In this document: positions 44,744 through 56,018 of the stretch, in pieces | Layout of the letters: every line of letters starts with the position of its first letter | Numbering within the stretch: position 1 is the stretch's first letter | From: Heterocephalus glaber | Taxonomy: Eukaryota; Chordata; Mammalia; Rodentia; Bathyergidae | NCBI RefSeq assembly: GCF_000247695.1 | Contig: NW_004624795.1 | Coordinates: 4,315,961 to 4,379,960 of the forward strand | DNA length: 64,000 bases | Reading direction: 5' to 3' | Program-made: the position numbers and the translations under genes | The notes under the pieces: model-generated | What the model saw: the letters and a program-made list of their open reading frames with translations, nothing else | What the model was told of the DNA's origin: nothing | The model's database searches: none

Positions 44744-44821
44744 TTTTTTTTTGGTACCGTATTTTTTTTGGTATTGCACTTTTGAAGCAGGCAGTGGAAC
44801 CACTGAGCTAAATCCCTGGCC
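44744..44821 (-). repeat. T SINE, rearranged
   Basis: ggtacc head followed by a second T-run and 'ggtattgcac'; middle lost. Confidence 0.8.
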
Positions 44822-44930
44822 TTCAAAATTTAAAAAAAAGGGAGCAAAAACTATACAATGAAGTTATAGGATAAAAGTTGAGTATAAACTGTGATAAGTC
44901 AAAAGCTCTCAAATTACTGGAACACCAGTG

Positions 44931-45013
44931 TTTTTTTTGGTACCGGGGATCGAACTTGGGACCTTGTGCTTGTGAGGCAGGCGCCAGAACCACTGAGCTA
45001 AATCCCCGGCCCT
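44931..45013 (-). repeat. T SINE with TSD
   Basis: TSD ggaacac(c/a)agt; near-consensus. Confidence 0.93.
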
Positions 45014-45154
45014 GGAACACAAGTTTAATGCTCCAATTTTTTCCAGGTATTTAGTTTTTAAAAAAAAAAAAACTGTGTGTGTGGCAGAGGGGGTTAGTTT
45101 GGTTCATAGCTGATTGCTGAGATCAATTTTCTTTTCTTTTTTTTTTTTTTTTAA

Positions 45155-45934
45155 TTTATTTTGCAGTACTGGGGATCACAGCCAGGGGCGTTCTACCACT
45201 GAGCTACATCCCCAGCTCTGGCAGGTATAGCATTTGTATGTACTCAGCCATACTTGGGATTGAACCCAGGGCCTTCACACTGAGTCACATCCCCAGCCCT
45301 TTAAAAAAAAATTTTGACACAGAATCTTGCTAAGCTGCTATTTTCCAAGGCTAAGCTTGAATATGCAATACTTCTGCCTCAACCTCCTAGAGTACTTGGC
45401 CAGGGTTTATAGATAGGTGTGTGCTAACTTTAAAAAAAAAAAACGGGGTCTGGCTATGCTGCCTAGGGTGGACTTAAACTTGTGCGTTCAGTTCAAGTAA
45501 TCCTCCTGCCTCAACTTCCCTGTTAACTGTTATTACTACAGGCATGCACAATCACCCACCATGAATGGCTTATATTGACATTTTAATTCAACATTTAATG
45601 AATTTGTTTAATGTATTGACTTACTAATTGGATTTCACTCACTCAAGTCCTATTTAACCAACAGCAAGACAGGATAGTTCGAACAGAGGCTGCCAGGCAG
45701 CTGGAAAGCAGTCATTTGGGGTACAGGGGGACAGGCCATTTGTGCTGGGGTTGGTGGGAACCAGCTTATTCTGTCTACAGTTATGTCTCTGTACCTGTTA
45801 TTCACAGCTGAGCAGTTGAGTCTGCTATGCTTATGTTGTTTCTTTTTCAGGGTTTTTTTCCCAGCACTGGAGATCGAACCCAAGTCCCCACCCTCAAGGC
45901 AAGCGCTCTACCACTGGGCTGCAGCCCAGCCTGC
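45155..45934 (-). repeat. ID, M, B and ID SINEs, all minus
   Basis: ID 45155-45220; M 45250-45424; B 45428-45562; ID 45851-45934. Confidence 0.72.
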
Positions 45935-46527
45935 AGCCACTGTCATCTCTCATCCGTGTTGAATGTCCTGTTTCCTGGAGCACATGTCTTTATTTCTTGC
46001 CTCATTTTCTTGTTTTGGTGCACCACATGCTCTTGCCGGCGTCGGCGAAAGGCTTCATAGGTAGGAAGTAAAAGCCTTGAACTGAAGAAGCATTGAGTGA
46101 ATTCGCAATCTGGCTAATTTACAGGTTGCTGGTCATAAATAATCCAAAAGCCTCTCTCCTCTGTTGCAGCCTAGGCGTGAGAGGCACCAGGCCATTCCGA
46201 GGGCTGGGTCTTTGGGTGGGATTTACCTTCTCTCTGCAAGGTATTAGGATCCTGTTTCCTGGATGATGTGAAGCATCATAATGAGGTCTTCCGTGGAACT
46301 TTTACATCCATGGGGGGGGTGTACGCAGTGGACCCTCCATTCCAGAGACTGCACCAGTGGGAGTCTGGGATTGACAGCAGGTGTATGATACAGGGGTGAT
46401 ATAAGGACCCCCAAATAATATAAGGGAAATACTATAACTCCCAACCTGCTAGATGTCCGATATGCCAACTTCCTGTTCTCTAAGATTTTAGAATTGAATT
46501 CTAGGAACAATGGAGGTTAGGAGTAGG

Positions 46528-46655
46528 AAGTATTAATCCCACCACTTGGGAGGCTGAGGCAAGAGTACTGCCGAAAGTTTGAGGCCAGCCTGGGCTACAC
46601 AGTGAGTTCAAAACCAGCCCGGACTAGATTGAGACCCTGTCTCCAAAAAAAAGTA
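46528..46655 (+). repeat. B SINE with TSD
   Basis: TSD gtaggaagtatt. Confidence 0.9.
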
Positions 46656-46978
46656 GGAAGTATTGAGAGAAAGATAGCTTCTAAGACAGAAGGGGGCTGG
46701 AAAGTGGGTTACCCTTCAGCCCCCCTTCTCAAGGAAGTTTTATAGAGCAAAACCACGAGGTGGAGGAGGTATAAGGTGGGACAAAACTACAGTCAACTAA
46801 TAAGATTACAAGTATAGTCCTGCACAGAACACAAGGATTTTCTGGGAAGGAATGGGGTAGGGAGGTTTTGGTCCCCACCCAAGGTGATTGATACCAATTT
46901 AGAATATCAATCACTGCTATTCATCTCCAGAGGAATATGTGGGTGGAGTCATTTCTCCTTGTCTGGGAGCATCATTTT

Positions 46979-47063
46979 CTTTTTTTTTAGGTACCGGGGA
47001 TCAAACTCGGGTCCTTGCACTTACACAGCAGGCGGCGAAACCACTGAGCTAAATCCCCAGCCC
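46979..47063 (-). repeat. T SINE
   Basis: ggtaccggggatcaaactcg; 'agcaggcggcgaaacc' subtype. Confidence 0.92.
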
Positions 47064-47312
47064 CTAGGAGCCTCATTTTCAATGAATGCACCTCCAACCA
47101 CAGTTATGTGTTATCTTCTGCATGAACTTCTTCAGGGCCCAGCCCTGTCTGCCTAATTTCAAACTAACTTAGCTGCCTACAATAGGATGATTTCTTCAAT
47201 TATTCCATGATTGCTTTCCTTCCAATTTCCTTTGTTCTAGCTCTCTGTAACTATTCTTATTGAATGTTAGTCTTACTGAGACACTACTTCCTTTTAAAAA
47301 AATCTCTTCCAT

Positions 47313-47393
47313 AGGGCCGGGGATTTAGCTCAGTGGTTTCACCGCCTGCTACGCAAGCACAAGGACCCGAGTTCGATCCCCGGTACCAAAAAA
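47313..47393 (+). repeat. T SINE with TSD
   Basis: TSD aaaatctcttcc. Confidence 0.94.
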
Positions 47394-47422
47394 ATTAAAA
47401 TTAAAATTAAAAATCTCTTCCT

Positions 47423-47505
47423 AGGGCTAGGAATTTAGCTCAGTGGTTTCGCCGCCTGCTGCGCAAGCCCAAGGACCCGAGTTCGATCTCCGGTACCAAA
47501 AAAAA
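47423..47505 (+). repeat. T SINE
   Basis: Thirty bases after the previous copy, same orientation and same subtype. Confidence 0.92.
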
Positions 47506-47624
47506 GATGTAAATAAAAAATCTCCTCGTGCCTATTTTCCAGTTTGGAAGGGGGTTAAAAGATATTTCCTTAATTTTCCAACCTTTTGGTTGAAGGTAAT
47601 AGTGTACGTTTAAGATATTTTAGC

Positions 47625-47734
47625 TAGGTGTAGTGCCACAAACCTGTAATTCTGGCACTCTGGGAGGCTGAGGCAGGAGGATTCCAAATTCAAGTCCAGC
47701 CTTGGCAATTTAGTGAGACCCTGTCTCTAAAAGT
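47625..47734 (+). repeat. B SINE
   Basis: Ends at the start of the MaLR 5' LTR. Confidence 0.8.
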
Positions 47735-47735
47735 C

Positions 47736-48086
47736 TGTTATGGGTAGGTCTAAAATAATCCCCCAAAGTCTCATGTGTTTGAAAGGTGATTAGGTCATGG
47801 GGAGGATGAATGTGCTGTGGGGATGAGGCCTGTGGTCAGAGGAGGTGGGGACGGGGGCGTGCCCGGCAACAGTGTGTCTTGTGTTTGGATTCTCCCTTCC
47901 TTTTTTGTTTCCTGGCTGCTGCCAGGCCACAAACACCTTTCCTCCATCCTGTCTCTCTGCCATGCTATTTCTGCCTTGGAGCCAGCCAACTATGGACTGA
48001 AATTGTGAGGCAAAATAAATCTCGCCTCCTTTAAGCTGTGGTAGTCAAGTCTCAGGTTGGTGACAAGAAAGTGATCAATAAGAACA
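47736..48086 (+). mobile_element. MaLR-type 5' LTR
   Basis: Begins tgttatgggtaggtc and ends gatcaataagaaca. Contains the MaLR-like order: ccccaaagtctcatgtg, gtgattaggtcatgggg, cctggctgctgcc, then aaaataaatctcgcctcc (poly(A) signal) and a short 3' end. Pairs with the LTR at 50340. Confidence 0.72.
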
Positions 48087-48419
48087 CTGGTCTACAGGAG
48101 TGGGTGGGGCTGTGACTATTAGCTGACCATGTGGTTCAGAAGCCTTTGGAGTACATGTGTGGGAGGAGTTTGGAAAGGTTTGGAGATACCTTGGAGTGCT
48201 ATGAACTCAGCCTGATAATGGATTCTGGTTGAATCTCAGAAGGCCAGAATGCTGATAAGAATGCAGGCAGTAAAGGTCAGGCTCAGGAGGTTTCAGATGG
48301 GAATGAGGTCTGTATTGGAAACTGGGCAACAGGCCCTGTGTGTTACAGTCTGGCAAGGAACTTACCCACATTTTCCCCATGCCCTAAGACTTTGTGAGAA
48401 GCTCAATGCAGTTTGTTTT

Positions 48420-48800
48420 TGTTTTTGTTTTGAGAGAGTCTCACTATGCAGTGCAGAGTGGCCTTGAATTCACTATGTAGCCCAGGCTGGCCTCAAACTT
48501 GCAGTGATCCTCCTGCCTCAGCCTTTCAAGTGCTGGAATTATAGGTATGCACCACAATGCCCAGATGGGAGCCCTAATTTAAAGATAGCAGACTTAAATC
48601 TAGTGGAGAAAATTTCAAGTCAGCCCAACATTCAGGCTGTGGCATAGATACTGCTAACTGTAGTTAGCCAGATCTACAGTGGGAAGTGGGAGCAAAACGC
48701 CAAGTTGATCAGGAGGCTGAGGCAGGACAGCCATTAGTTAGCCTGGGCTACACAGGCCAGCCTAAACTACACAGCAGAAACCCTGTCTCAAAAACACAAA
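48420..48800. repeat. Two B SINEs inside MaLR interior
   Basis: 48420-48565 minus; 48706-48800 plus, 5' part lost. Confidence 0.8.
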
Positions 48801-48805
48801 ACAAA

Positions 48806-48882
48806 GGGCTGGGATTTAGCTCAGTGGTTCCATGCCTGTGTTGCAAGCGCAAGGTCCGGAGTTCAATCCCTGGTACCAAAAA
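48806..48882 (+). repeat. T SINE
   Basis: gggctgggatttagctcagt, placed at the A-tail of a B SINE. Confidence 0.9.
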
Positions 48883-48936
48883 AACAAACCAAAAAACCCC
48901 AAAAAGCCAAGTTGAATGTAGCAGATGAAAAAAAAA

Positions 48937-49020
48937 ATTTTTTTTCCAGTACCGGGGATCGAACTCGGGACCTTGTGCTTTCGAGGCAGGCTTGATGCCA
49001 TTGAGCTAAATCCCTGGCCC
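48937..49020 (-). repeat. T SINE with TSD
   Basis: TSD gtagcagatgaaaa against ctagcagatgaaaa. Confidence 0.92.
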
Positions 49021-49657
49021 TAGCAGATGAAAATTTGCAGCTTAGCAAGAAAGGATTTGCCTGGGAAGTTGGGCCCATGGAGAGTGTGACTGCTAAAAGC
49101 ATTATCTTTAAAAAGAAGCCAAGTATTTTGCATCAGGCTAATAGAAAAGCTAGCTTGAAGGCATCTCAGGAGTGAGACCCCACCATCACAAGCTCAAAAG
49201 GTGAAAAATGTAAACCTTTGCTTTGAGAAGAGAGCAGCTGGGAGACCAGCTCATGAAGGACCACCCAGGAAAGTGCCCTAGTGTTCAGCGTTCCAGGCAA
49301 GTAGAAGCTGCTGCAGCCATGGTTCAAGGGGACCCCACTACTGCTTTCACTGGCAGCAGATCTTGGCATCATCCACATGGTGTTGGTTTTCACACATGCA
49401 GAATGCAAGAGCTATGAGGTTATGGAGGCTTCCACCCAGATTTGAAAGAAGGCCTGAGAGGCCAGGCAGTGTGTCCAAGACAGCAATGCATGAAGCTATG
49501 AATGAAGCCAAAGTGCACTGAAGGCGCCAGAAGTTAAGAGATGTCAGGCACATGGAGCATCTGCTGAGAAAAGTGCAGGCAGCTGGAGAGGAGAGAAGCC
49601 ATGAGGGCTGCAACTCAAAGGCTATAGGGTGGGGGTGTCCGAGTCCTCCAGAACTCA

Positions 49658-49750
49658 CTTTTTTTTTTTCTTTTTTTGGTACCAGGGTTTGAACTCAGGC
49701 CCTTGCGCTTTTGAGGCAGGTGCGGTGTCACTGAGCTACATCCCAGGTCC
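49658..49750 (-). repeat. T SINE with TSD
   Basis: TSD gaactcac on both sides. Confidence 0.9.
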
Positions 49751-49829
49751 TTGGAACTCACATTTCACAACTTGCTCCTGGGGCTGGATACAGAGCTACA
49801 AGATTTAATGTTTGCCCTGCTGGGCTTCA

Positions 49830-49978
49830 GTCTTTTTTTTTTAAGGAAGGGTCTTGCTATGCACTTCAGACTGGCCTTGAATCATATGGCCTCGGCTGGC
49901 CTCGAACTCATAGCGATCCTCCTGCCTCAGCCTCCAGAGTGCTGGGATTACAGGCATGCTCCACCACACCTGGCCTGG
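49830..49978 (-). repeat. B SINE
   Basis: Both arms, ends gctccaccacacctggcc. Confidence 0.87.
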
Positions 49979-50166
49979 ATTTCAGTTCTGCTTTGGTTTG
50001 ATTTCTTTCCATTCCTGTTTCCCTTTTTGACTGGATATATGTCTGTGCCACTGAATGTTGGAAGTATTTGACTGTCTGCCTTTTATAGGCACTCACAGCT
50101 GTGTGCCTTGAACCTCAGAAGACATTAAATTTTTCAGCAGTGCGTGGAACTATTAAGACTAACTAC

Positions 50167-50256
50167 TCTTTTTGTTTTTTTGGTACCAGGGATAGAACTT
50201 GGGTACTTGCAGTTGCGCAGTAGGCAGTGAAACCACTGAGCTAAATCCCCAGCCCC
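50167..50256 (-). repeat. T SINE with TSD
   Basis: TSD gactaactact against gactggctact (two mismatches). Confidence 0.9.
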
Positions 50257-50339
50257 ATAGACTGGCTACTCTTAAGAGAAGGACTAAATGTATTTTCCCT
50301 AATAAGACTGACATGAACCTTTGGGGGCCAGGGACAGAA

Positions 50340-50742
50340 TGTTAAACTAAAATATCCCCCAAGTCTCATGTACTGGGAAAATGACTGGAATAAGGGGCTG
50401 AACATGCTGTTGGGAGGGTCTGGTCAGAGGTCACAGGGGTGTCATAGGGAAGGGTACCTTCTTGTCCCTGGCTCCTCCCCTTTCTGGCTACCATGTTGCC
50501 AGCAGCCCTCCTCTCCCATGCAATTTCTGCCTTGGAGCTGGCAAGCCTGGGACTGAAGCTGTGGGCCCAAACAAGCCTCTCCTAGCCGGGGATTTAGCTC
50601 AGTGGTTCTGCTGCTGCCTGCTTTGCAAGCATAAGGTCTCAAGTTTGATCCTGGGTACCAAAAAAACCAAAAACAAGCCTCTCCTCGCGTAAGCTGCAGG
50701 CCTTGGGCATTTTGTCCCAGCAATGGGAAAGTTGACAATATA
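50340..50742 (+). mobile_element. MaLR-type 3' LTR
   Basis: Begins tgttaaactaaaatatcccc, shares the order of the 5' LTR (cccccaagtctcatgta; ctggctaccatgttgccagc; ccttggagctgg) and ends near agttgacaata. A T SINE is inserted at 50584-50668 with TSD acaagcctctcct. The two LTRs differ clearly, so the element is old. Confidence 0.7.
50584..50668 (+). repeat. T SINE in MaLR 3' LTR
   Basis: TSD acaagcctctcct. Confidence 0.93.
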
Positions 50743-50749
50743 GCCCTGA

Positions 50750-51776
50750 TTTTTTTTTTTTTTGTATTGGGGATTGAATACAGGGCTTTTTGTGAGCCAC
50801 ACTTTGCACTGAGCCTTTTATTTTTTAACTTTGAGACAAGGTCTTGCTAAGTCATCATATTGCCCAGGCTGTGCCTGAGCTTTTTTGTTTTTTGAGACAG
50901 GGTCTGGCTATCTAGCTCAGCCTGGCCTCGAATTTATGGGGATCTTCCTGCCTCAGTCTCCTGAATGCTAGGATTACAGGTGTGCACCATCATGCCCATC
51001 TCCAATGTGCCTTTCTGAATTCTTGTTTCATGTATATAACATCCATACCTGAAAGCATTTACCTTGTTTTTGGTATTGAGGTTGAAATACCTCCAAGTGT
51101 TCTACCACTGAGCTACATCCACTGCCCTTTTCACTTTGAAACAATCTAGCTAAATAGTTCAGGTGGGTCTTGAACCTGAGTCTCCTGGCTCAAGTGCCAC
51201 TGCACTACTTATGCAGAAAAACAAGCAATCTGAAGCCCATATCCCAATCAGTTTTTTCTTTTCTCTTTTTCCAGTACTGGGGATTAAACCCAGAAGTCCT
51301 GAGCTACATTTCTATCCCTTTTTTAGTTTTTATTTTGAGGTAGTCTTGCTAATTTGCTCAGGGTGGCCTCAAACTTGTGATCCTCCTGATTCAGCCTCCC
51401 AAGTAGTTAGAATTGCAGGCACTCACCAGGCCCTTCACACTCACCTATATCCCTTTTATTTTTTTGAGACAGGATCTCAACTGTTGCCCAGGTTGAGCTG
51501 ACTTGTGATACTCCTGCCTCAGCCTCCCAGAGTGCTGGAATTTCAGCTCTGCTGACTTGTACTTAGCAGTTTGTATTTTCTACATGAGATGACTTCAGAC
51601 AGCATTTTTTGTGTATGCTAGACATTTAACCCAGGGCCTCAGCTGCAATGAGCACACGCTCAACCACAGAGCCACATCTACTCCCAGCTGTAATTTTTTT
51701 TTGCAGTGCTGGGGATGGAAACCAGGGCCTCACACATGCTGGGCAAGTGTTCCCACTGAGCTACACCCTCAGCCCC
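50750..51776 (-). repeat. Run of old SINEs, all minus
   Basis: M 50750-50880; B 50880-51000; M 51064-51200; M 51267-51428; B 51456-51547; ID 51609-51688; ID 51692-51776. All degraded. Confidence 0.7.
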
Positions 51777-51789
51777 CAGCATCATTTCT

Positions 51790-51875
51790 ATTTTTTTTTT
51801 GTACCGAGGATTGAATTCAGGAACTTGTGCTTGTGAGGCAGGTGGTGGCACCACTGAGCTAAATCCCCGGCCCTC
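51790..51875 (-). repeat. T SINE with TSD
   Basis: TSD cagcatcatttct. Confidence 0.93.
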
Positions 51876-51907
51876 CTCAGCATCATTTCTAATCCCTAAC
51901 TAGAATT

Positions 51908-52592
51908 ACAGCAGTAATGTAGCTCAGTGCAAAGGCCCTGGGGTTCAATCCCCAGTACTGAAAAACAAAGTTAAGCCTTCATGACTCTAAGAAATTTATG
52001 TGGATCAACTCTTTATTATCTCTAGTATTTATTTTATTTTTGGAGACAGGTTCTCGCTATGCAGTCCAGATGGCCTTGAACTCAGTGATCCTCCTGCTCA
52101 GCAGGTGTGTGCCACTATGCATGCCACCAGAGGAGTACTGTATTTCTGTCTTTGTTGTTTTGTGGTACTGGGGACCAAACCTGGGCCTTCAAGCTCACTA
52201 GGAAAGGGCTCTACCACGGAGCCATGTCCCAGACTTAGGTTGCGGAGCAGGTGGTCATGTCCACAAGGAGTTAAACAGAGAAGTGACCATGTCAAGACTC
52301 TGGGAGCAAGGCAGCAAGCCCATGGAGAGCCGAGTAAACTGAGGAAGCAATAAAGAGGGAGCCGGGTGGCAGTGGTGTCAAGCTACACCCAGACAGGGAG
52401 GGCTTGACATCCAAATGGTTTTCCAGTCCATAAATAGTCAAAAAGTGCTGCAAGTTGGGTGTCGGGGTGCACATCTGTAATCCCAGCACTCTGGAGGCTG
52501 AGACAGGAGGATCAAAGCCAGCAACTTGGAGAGATGTCTCTAAGTAAATGAAAAGGGCTGGCAATGTAGCTCAGTGTGAAGGTCCTGGGCTT
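51908..52592. repeat. ID, B, ID and M SINEs
   Basis: ID 51908-51966 plus (truncated); B 52033-52130 minus; ID 52150-52235 minus; M 52453-52592 plus. Confidence 0.7.
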
Positions 52593-53002
52593 TGGGAGTG
52601 GAAAGTGCAGTAAATCTTCCTGCTTTTCTCTGAATGCTTTCACTTGCCTAAATTCTTTTGGAAGAAGTGTCGTGTGGAAACAGCAGTGCGGTTTGCCCTG
52701 TCCCCAAGCAGGTGACTCAGTCCTCTGGGTGTCACACTCACTCCATGCTTCCTCGGTGCCAGTGAGGCCAGGGCTGAACCCCTCCTCTTCTGGTCCCTTG
52801 GCTCTGCGACTACTCCCAGGGCTGGGGTTGGGGGCTGCACAGCTTAGCACCTTCGGGATCGCATCTTTCCTGAGGGGCTCGTATTTAGACACAGACTTTC
52901 CAGCTCTCACATGCGAAGCTTAGGTGGCTTTCAGATGATCAAACAGCAGGGATGCCAGAGTACGACTGAAATGCAGCCTTTTCTCTTTCAAATCAGAATT
53001 AG

Positions 53003-53112
53003 AGACAGGGTCTCACTATGTAGCCCAGGCTGGCCTCAAACTCCCAGCAATCCTCCTGCTTCAGCCTCCCAAGTGCAGGGATGTCAGGTGTGTGCCAACA
53101 CGCACAACTTTA
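53003..53112 (-). repeat. B SINE
   Basis: gagacagggtctcactatgt ... cctcccaagtgcaggga. Confidence 0.87.
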
Positions 53113-53459
53113 CACTTGTTAGTGAGATTAGCTATCTTCCCAAATAAGACCATGACCAGGAACTACTGGTTTAGCACAAGATACATATTAAATGGGTCCC
53201 AGGCCATGCATGTATAACACACAGGCATTCAATATTCCTAGCACTCAATATACGTGAACAACTCAGGACTCCAAAAGCTCTGAGGAAAGTACAGCTATCA
53301 GCCCCCTGCACATTTTAGGAAGGTAGGTCATGCACACCCAGGACAGGACGGGAGAGCCACGGAGTGAGCTCAGGCAGTCCCTTCCTGGTGTCCGCAGTCA
53401 ACACCCAAGCTCCGGTGCCGCACACTCTGAGAACACAGTGGTCAGGTAGGAATGTTCTT

Positions 53460-53546
53460 TTCTTTTTTGGTACCAGGGATCAAACTCGGGACCTTGCGCT
53501 TTTGAGGCAGGGGGTAGAACCACACTGAGCTAAATCCCTGGCCCCA
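53460..53546 (-). repeat. T SINE with TSD
   Basis: TSD aggaatgttctt. Confidence 0.93.
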
Positions 53547-53708
53547 GGAATGTTCTTGATAGGACGTAACCTGCCGTCAGTAACCTGAGGTCAACAGAGA
53601 AATCATAAGGGTCTGATGGTTTTTTTTGGATTTGATGTTTGAGTGGAACTTTGCTGCCCAACTTTAATCTTCCTGGCCTTTCATTTCAGCTACTTTAAAA
53701 ACCTGTTT

Positions 53709-53773
53709 GCACTGGGTATTTTGCTCAGTGGTTCCAACAACTGCCTCACAAGCGCAAGGTCCAAAAAAAAAAA
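53709..53773 (+). repeat. 3'-shortened T SINE with TSD
   Basis: Goes from gcgcaaggtcc directly into A's, lacking the B box and ggtacc end. TSD aaaacctgtttgca. Confidence 0.88.
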
Positions 53774-53784
53774 ACCTGTTTGCA

Positions 53785-53972
53785 GCTGGGTGTGGTGGCA
53801 CACGTGTCTGTAATTCCAGCACTCTGGGTGGCTGAGGCAAGAGGATTGCAAGTTCAAGTCCAGCCTGGGCAACTTAGAGAGCCTGTCTCAAAATTTAAAA
53901 AGGGTTACAGCTCAGGGCTAGTGCTTGCCTAGCACGTGCCAGGCCCTGAATATGAATCCCAATACCTGAGAA
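53785..53972 (+). repeat. M composite SINE
   Basis: gctgggtgtggtggcacacg with ID half lacking its first bases. Confidence 0.82.
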
Positions 53973-54607
53973 AACAAAATCCATTTGCCATCATCAGTAT
54001 GATCCTGAGCAATGACAAGGCGGAGGAGGTGGCCCAGGATGCACCCGGATCAGCACTAAGTGTCGGTGATGCACACAAGGACACATCAAGGGTCTGCACT
54101 CAGGCCCTCTCCTAATCTTCACTGGTTTCTGACAGTTACATACACGGGGCAGCTCCCCTGCAGTTAGCAGAGCAGAAAGCTTGGAGTAGGGAACTGTTAA
54201 GACTCGGGAAACTGACTAATCACAGACAGTGTGAGGAATGGTCTCTACCCATGTAGCGGCACACTGCAAGGAGTTATCTCTAGTGGGGAAAGAGCATGCC
54301 TTCCTCGTTTAAGAATCAAAGGTAGCAGGTAGCCGGCCAAGCCTTTCGTAATTCTGGAGTTCCCCGCCTTTAGCAAAGTCGGGTTTCCTGCCAGGCTTTC
54401 CCAGAGTGGCTAGCGCTAGGTGATTATTTCACAAGCTCAGCTATCCAGGAAGGGGCTCCAAACCAGCTGCTCCCATTTAGTCCATGAACAATGGGGTAAA
54501 CGCGTTCACAGTTCAGTAAATTCTTTACCTGGAGCCCATGTACCTGCTTCTGGGGAAGTCAAATAACTGTAGGCACAATCTTCTTTATAGGCATTAAGTG
54601 GCTTTTG

Positions 54608-54760
54608 CTGGGCGTGGTGGTGCCTAATCCCAGCACGTGGGAGGCTGAGGGTGCAGGATCGCTGCCAAGCCCAAGGCCAGCCTGGGCTACACAGTGAGTT
54701 CAAGGCCAGCTTGCACTACATGGTGAGACCCTGTCTCAAAAAATAATAAACAAAAGAATG
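54608..54760 (+). repeat. B SINE, nearest to KPNB1 island
   Basis: gctgggcgtggtggtgccta, both arms; no SINE follows until 58,631. Confidence 0.88.
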
Positions 54761-55039
54761 AATAAATAAAAAGGCTTTCATGAGTTCTTCCGGAGCTAAG
54801 GACTAAAAAGGCCATTAACCACGATCCTTTTTGTTTGTACACATTTTTTTCTGGTTCAAGATTGTGGCTTATAGGAAGGCCTGGCAGGGTAGGGATGAAA
54901 CATTTCTACTGAGTACCTGATAACTATGGACCGGGTCTAAGCCTACTCTGTTGTAACAACGAGAGTCTCAAACCCTACCCACAGGCCGTGGAGACTACTG
55001 GAAGGGGAAGCTGGGTGGAGGGCCAAGGGCATCCGGGGC

Positions 55040-55185
55040 ACGGAGCCCAGGCCTGACCAAGTCACTAACCGGCTGTGTGACCTTGGATCAGTTCCATACC
55101 CTCTCTGGGCGTCAGAGTTCCCACCGCACACTGTAAGTCGAATCACGTGGCCTTCAAGGTCCTTCCAGCCGAAGGCCTGTTACCA
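55040..55185 (+). repeat. MIR just upstream of the KPNB1 island
   Basis: Shows accggctgtgtgaccttgga followed by taccctctctgggcgtcag, the MIR core and tail on the plus strand. Confidence 0.65.
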
Positions 55186-55469
55186 AGGCGACCTCGCCAT
55201 TCAGTCGCTTCCGGTGGGCGCGGCCCCAGATTTTAACGGTCCCTTCCCGCGCAGGCCCGCGAAACTTCGCTCCGCACGCCCGCAGTGACGCTGCCGTCCG
55301 GACTGCAGCCGGCGCTCAGCTCCGCCCTTTCCCGGGGGCGTCCCGGCGTGCCCCGCGCCAGACTCCGAAAGCGGCGGGGCGTCTTCTGCCTTTGCACGCC
55401 CCGACCCCGACCGAACTCCTCTCCTCAGTCCTCCCCGGCGCCCTGACCTATCAACGTCCAGGACCCCAG

Positions 55470-55744
55470 CCAATCACGAGAGCTCTGAGCTTTACCTCCG
55501 GCCCACCACCCTCCTCGCGCTCAGCCCGTCTGAGCCCAAGACCCTTGCCAGGCTCACCCAATCAGCGGCCGGCTCTCACCTGCCCCACCCCAACGTCCCT
55601 CCCTTCGGCCAATCTGCGCGCCCCATTCCTCTGCCCTAGCCAACCCGGGTCCTTGAAACCCGCGGGCGAATGGGCACAGGGCGCCCCTTCAACGCCGGCC
55701 GACTGGCCAATTGGGGATTCCGTGTGGCCACGGCGGAAACCAAT
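55470..55744 (+). promoter_or_regulatory. Cluster of five CCAAT boxes (NF-Y type)
   Basis: CCAAT at 55470-55474, 55558-55562, 55609-55613, 55707-55711 and 55740-55744. The fourth is within CCAATTGG, so it reads as a box on both strands. Spacings are 88, 51, 98 and 33 bp. Confidence 0.75.
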
Positions 55745-56018
55745 TGCTGTGGAGCGCGGTGCTGCCGGGGAGAGGTCCGGACCGAATATCCCTCCGCCTT
55801 CCTCCCGCCCTCTCTCCCTCCCCGCGAGGCGCCGCTCACTTACTGCCTCCCTTCTTTCTCCCTCCGCCGCCCGAGCACCAGCCGCGCTCCTAGCTGCCCC
55901 CGGGGTCCCTCCCCCGCCGCCAGAGAGCAACCGCCGCGCCGCCAGCAGCACCTTAGGGTGGAAGGCAGGGAAGAAGGGAGGAAAGGAGCCCGAGCGCCCG
56001 CCCGGAGGGAGCCGGTGA

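Larger units (their letters stand above)
48087..50339 (+). mobile_element. MaLR-type non-coding interior
   Basis: About 2.2 kb between two like-oriented LTRs. It has no long frame of its own, includes the family-like stretch catgccctaagactttgtg near 48,380, and ends with gacatgaacctttgggggcc just before the 3' LTR. Interrupted by later SINEs: B at 48420 (-) and 48706 (+); T at 48806 (+), 48937 (-), 49658 (-) and 50167 (-); B at 49830 (-). MaLRs are known as non-autonomous retroelements related to ERVL. Confidence 0.68.
52593..54607. other. Intergenic, no gene recognised
   Basis: Unique pieces at 52,600-52,990, 53,115-53,455 and 53,975-54,605 between SINEs; frames are short. Confidence 0.5.

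Noticed and set aside
48087..50339. Retroviral coding genes inside the LTR element
   Set aside because: No gag, pol or env-like frame; open frames are short and mostly SINE-derived. Fits a non-coding MaLR interior.
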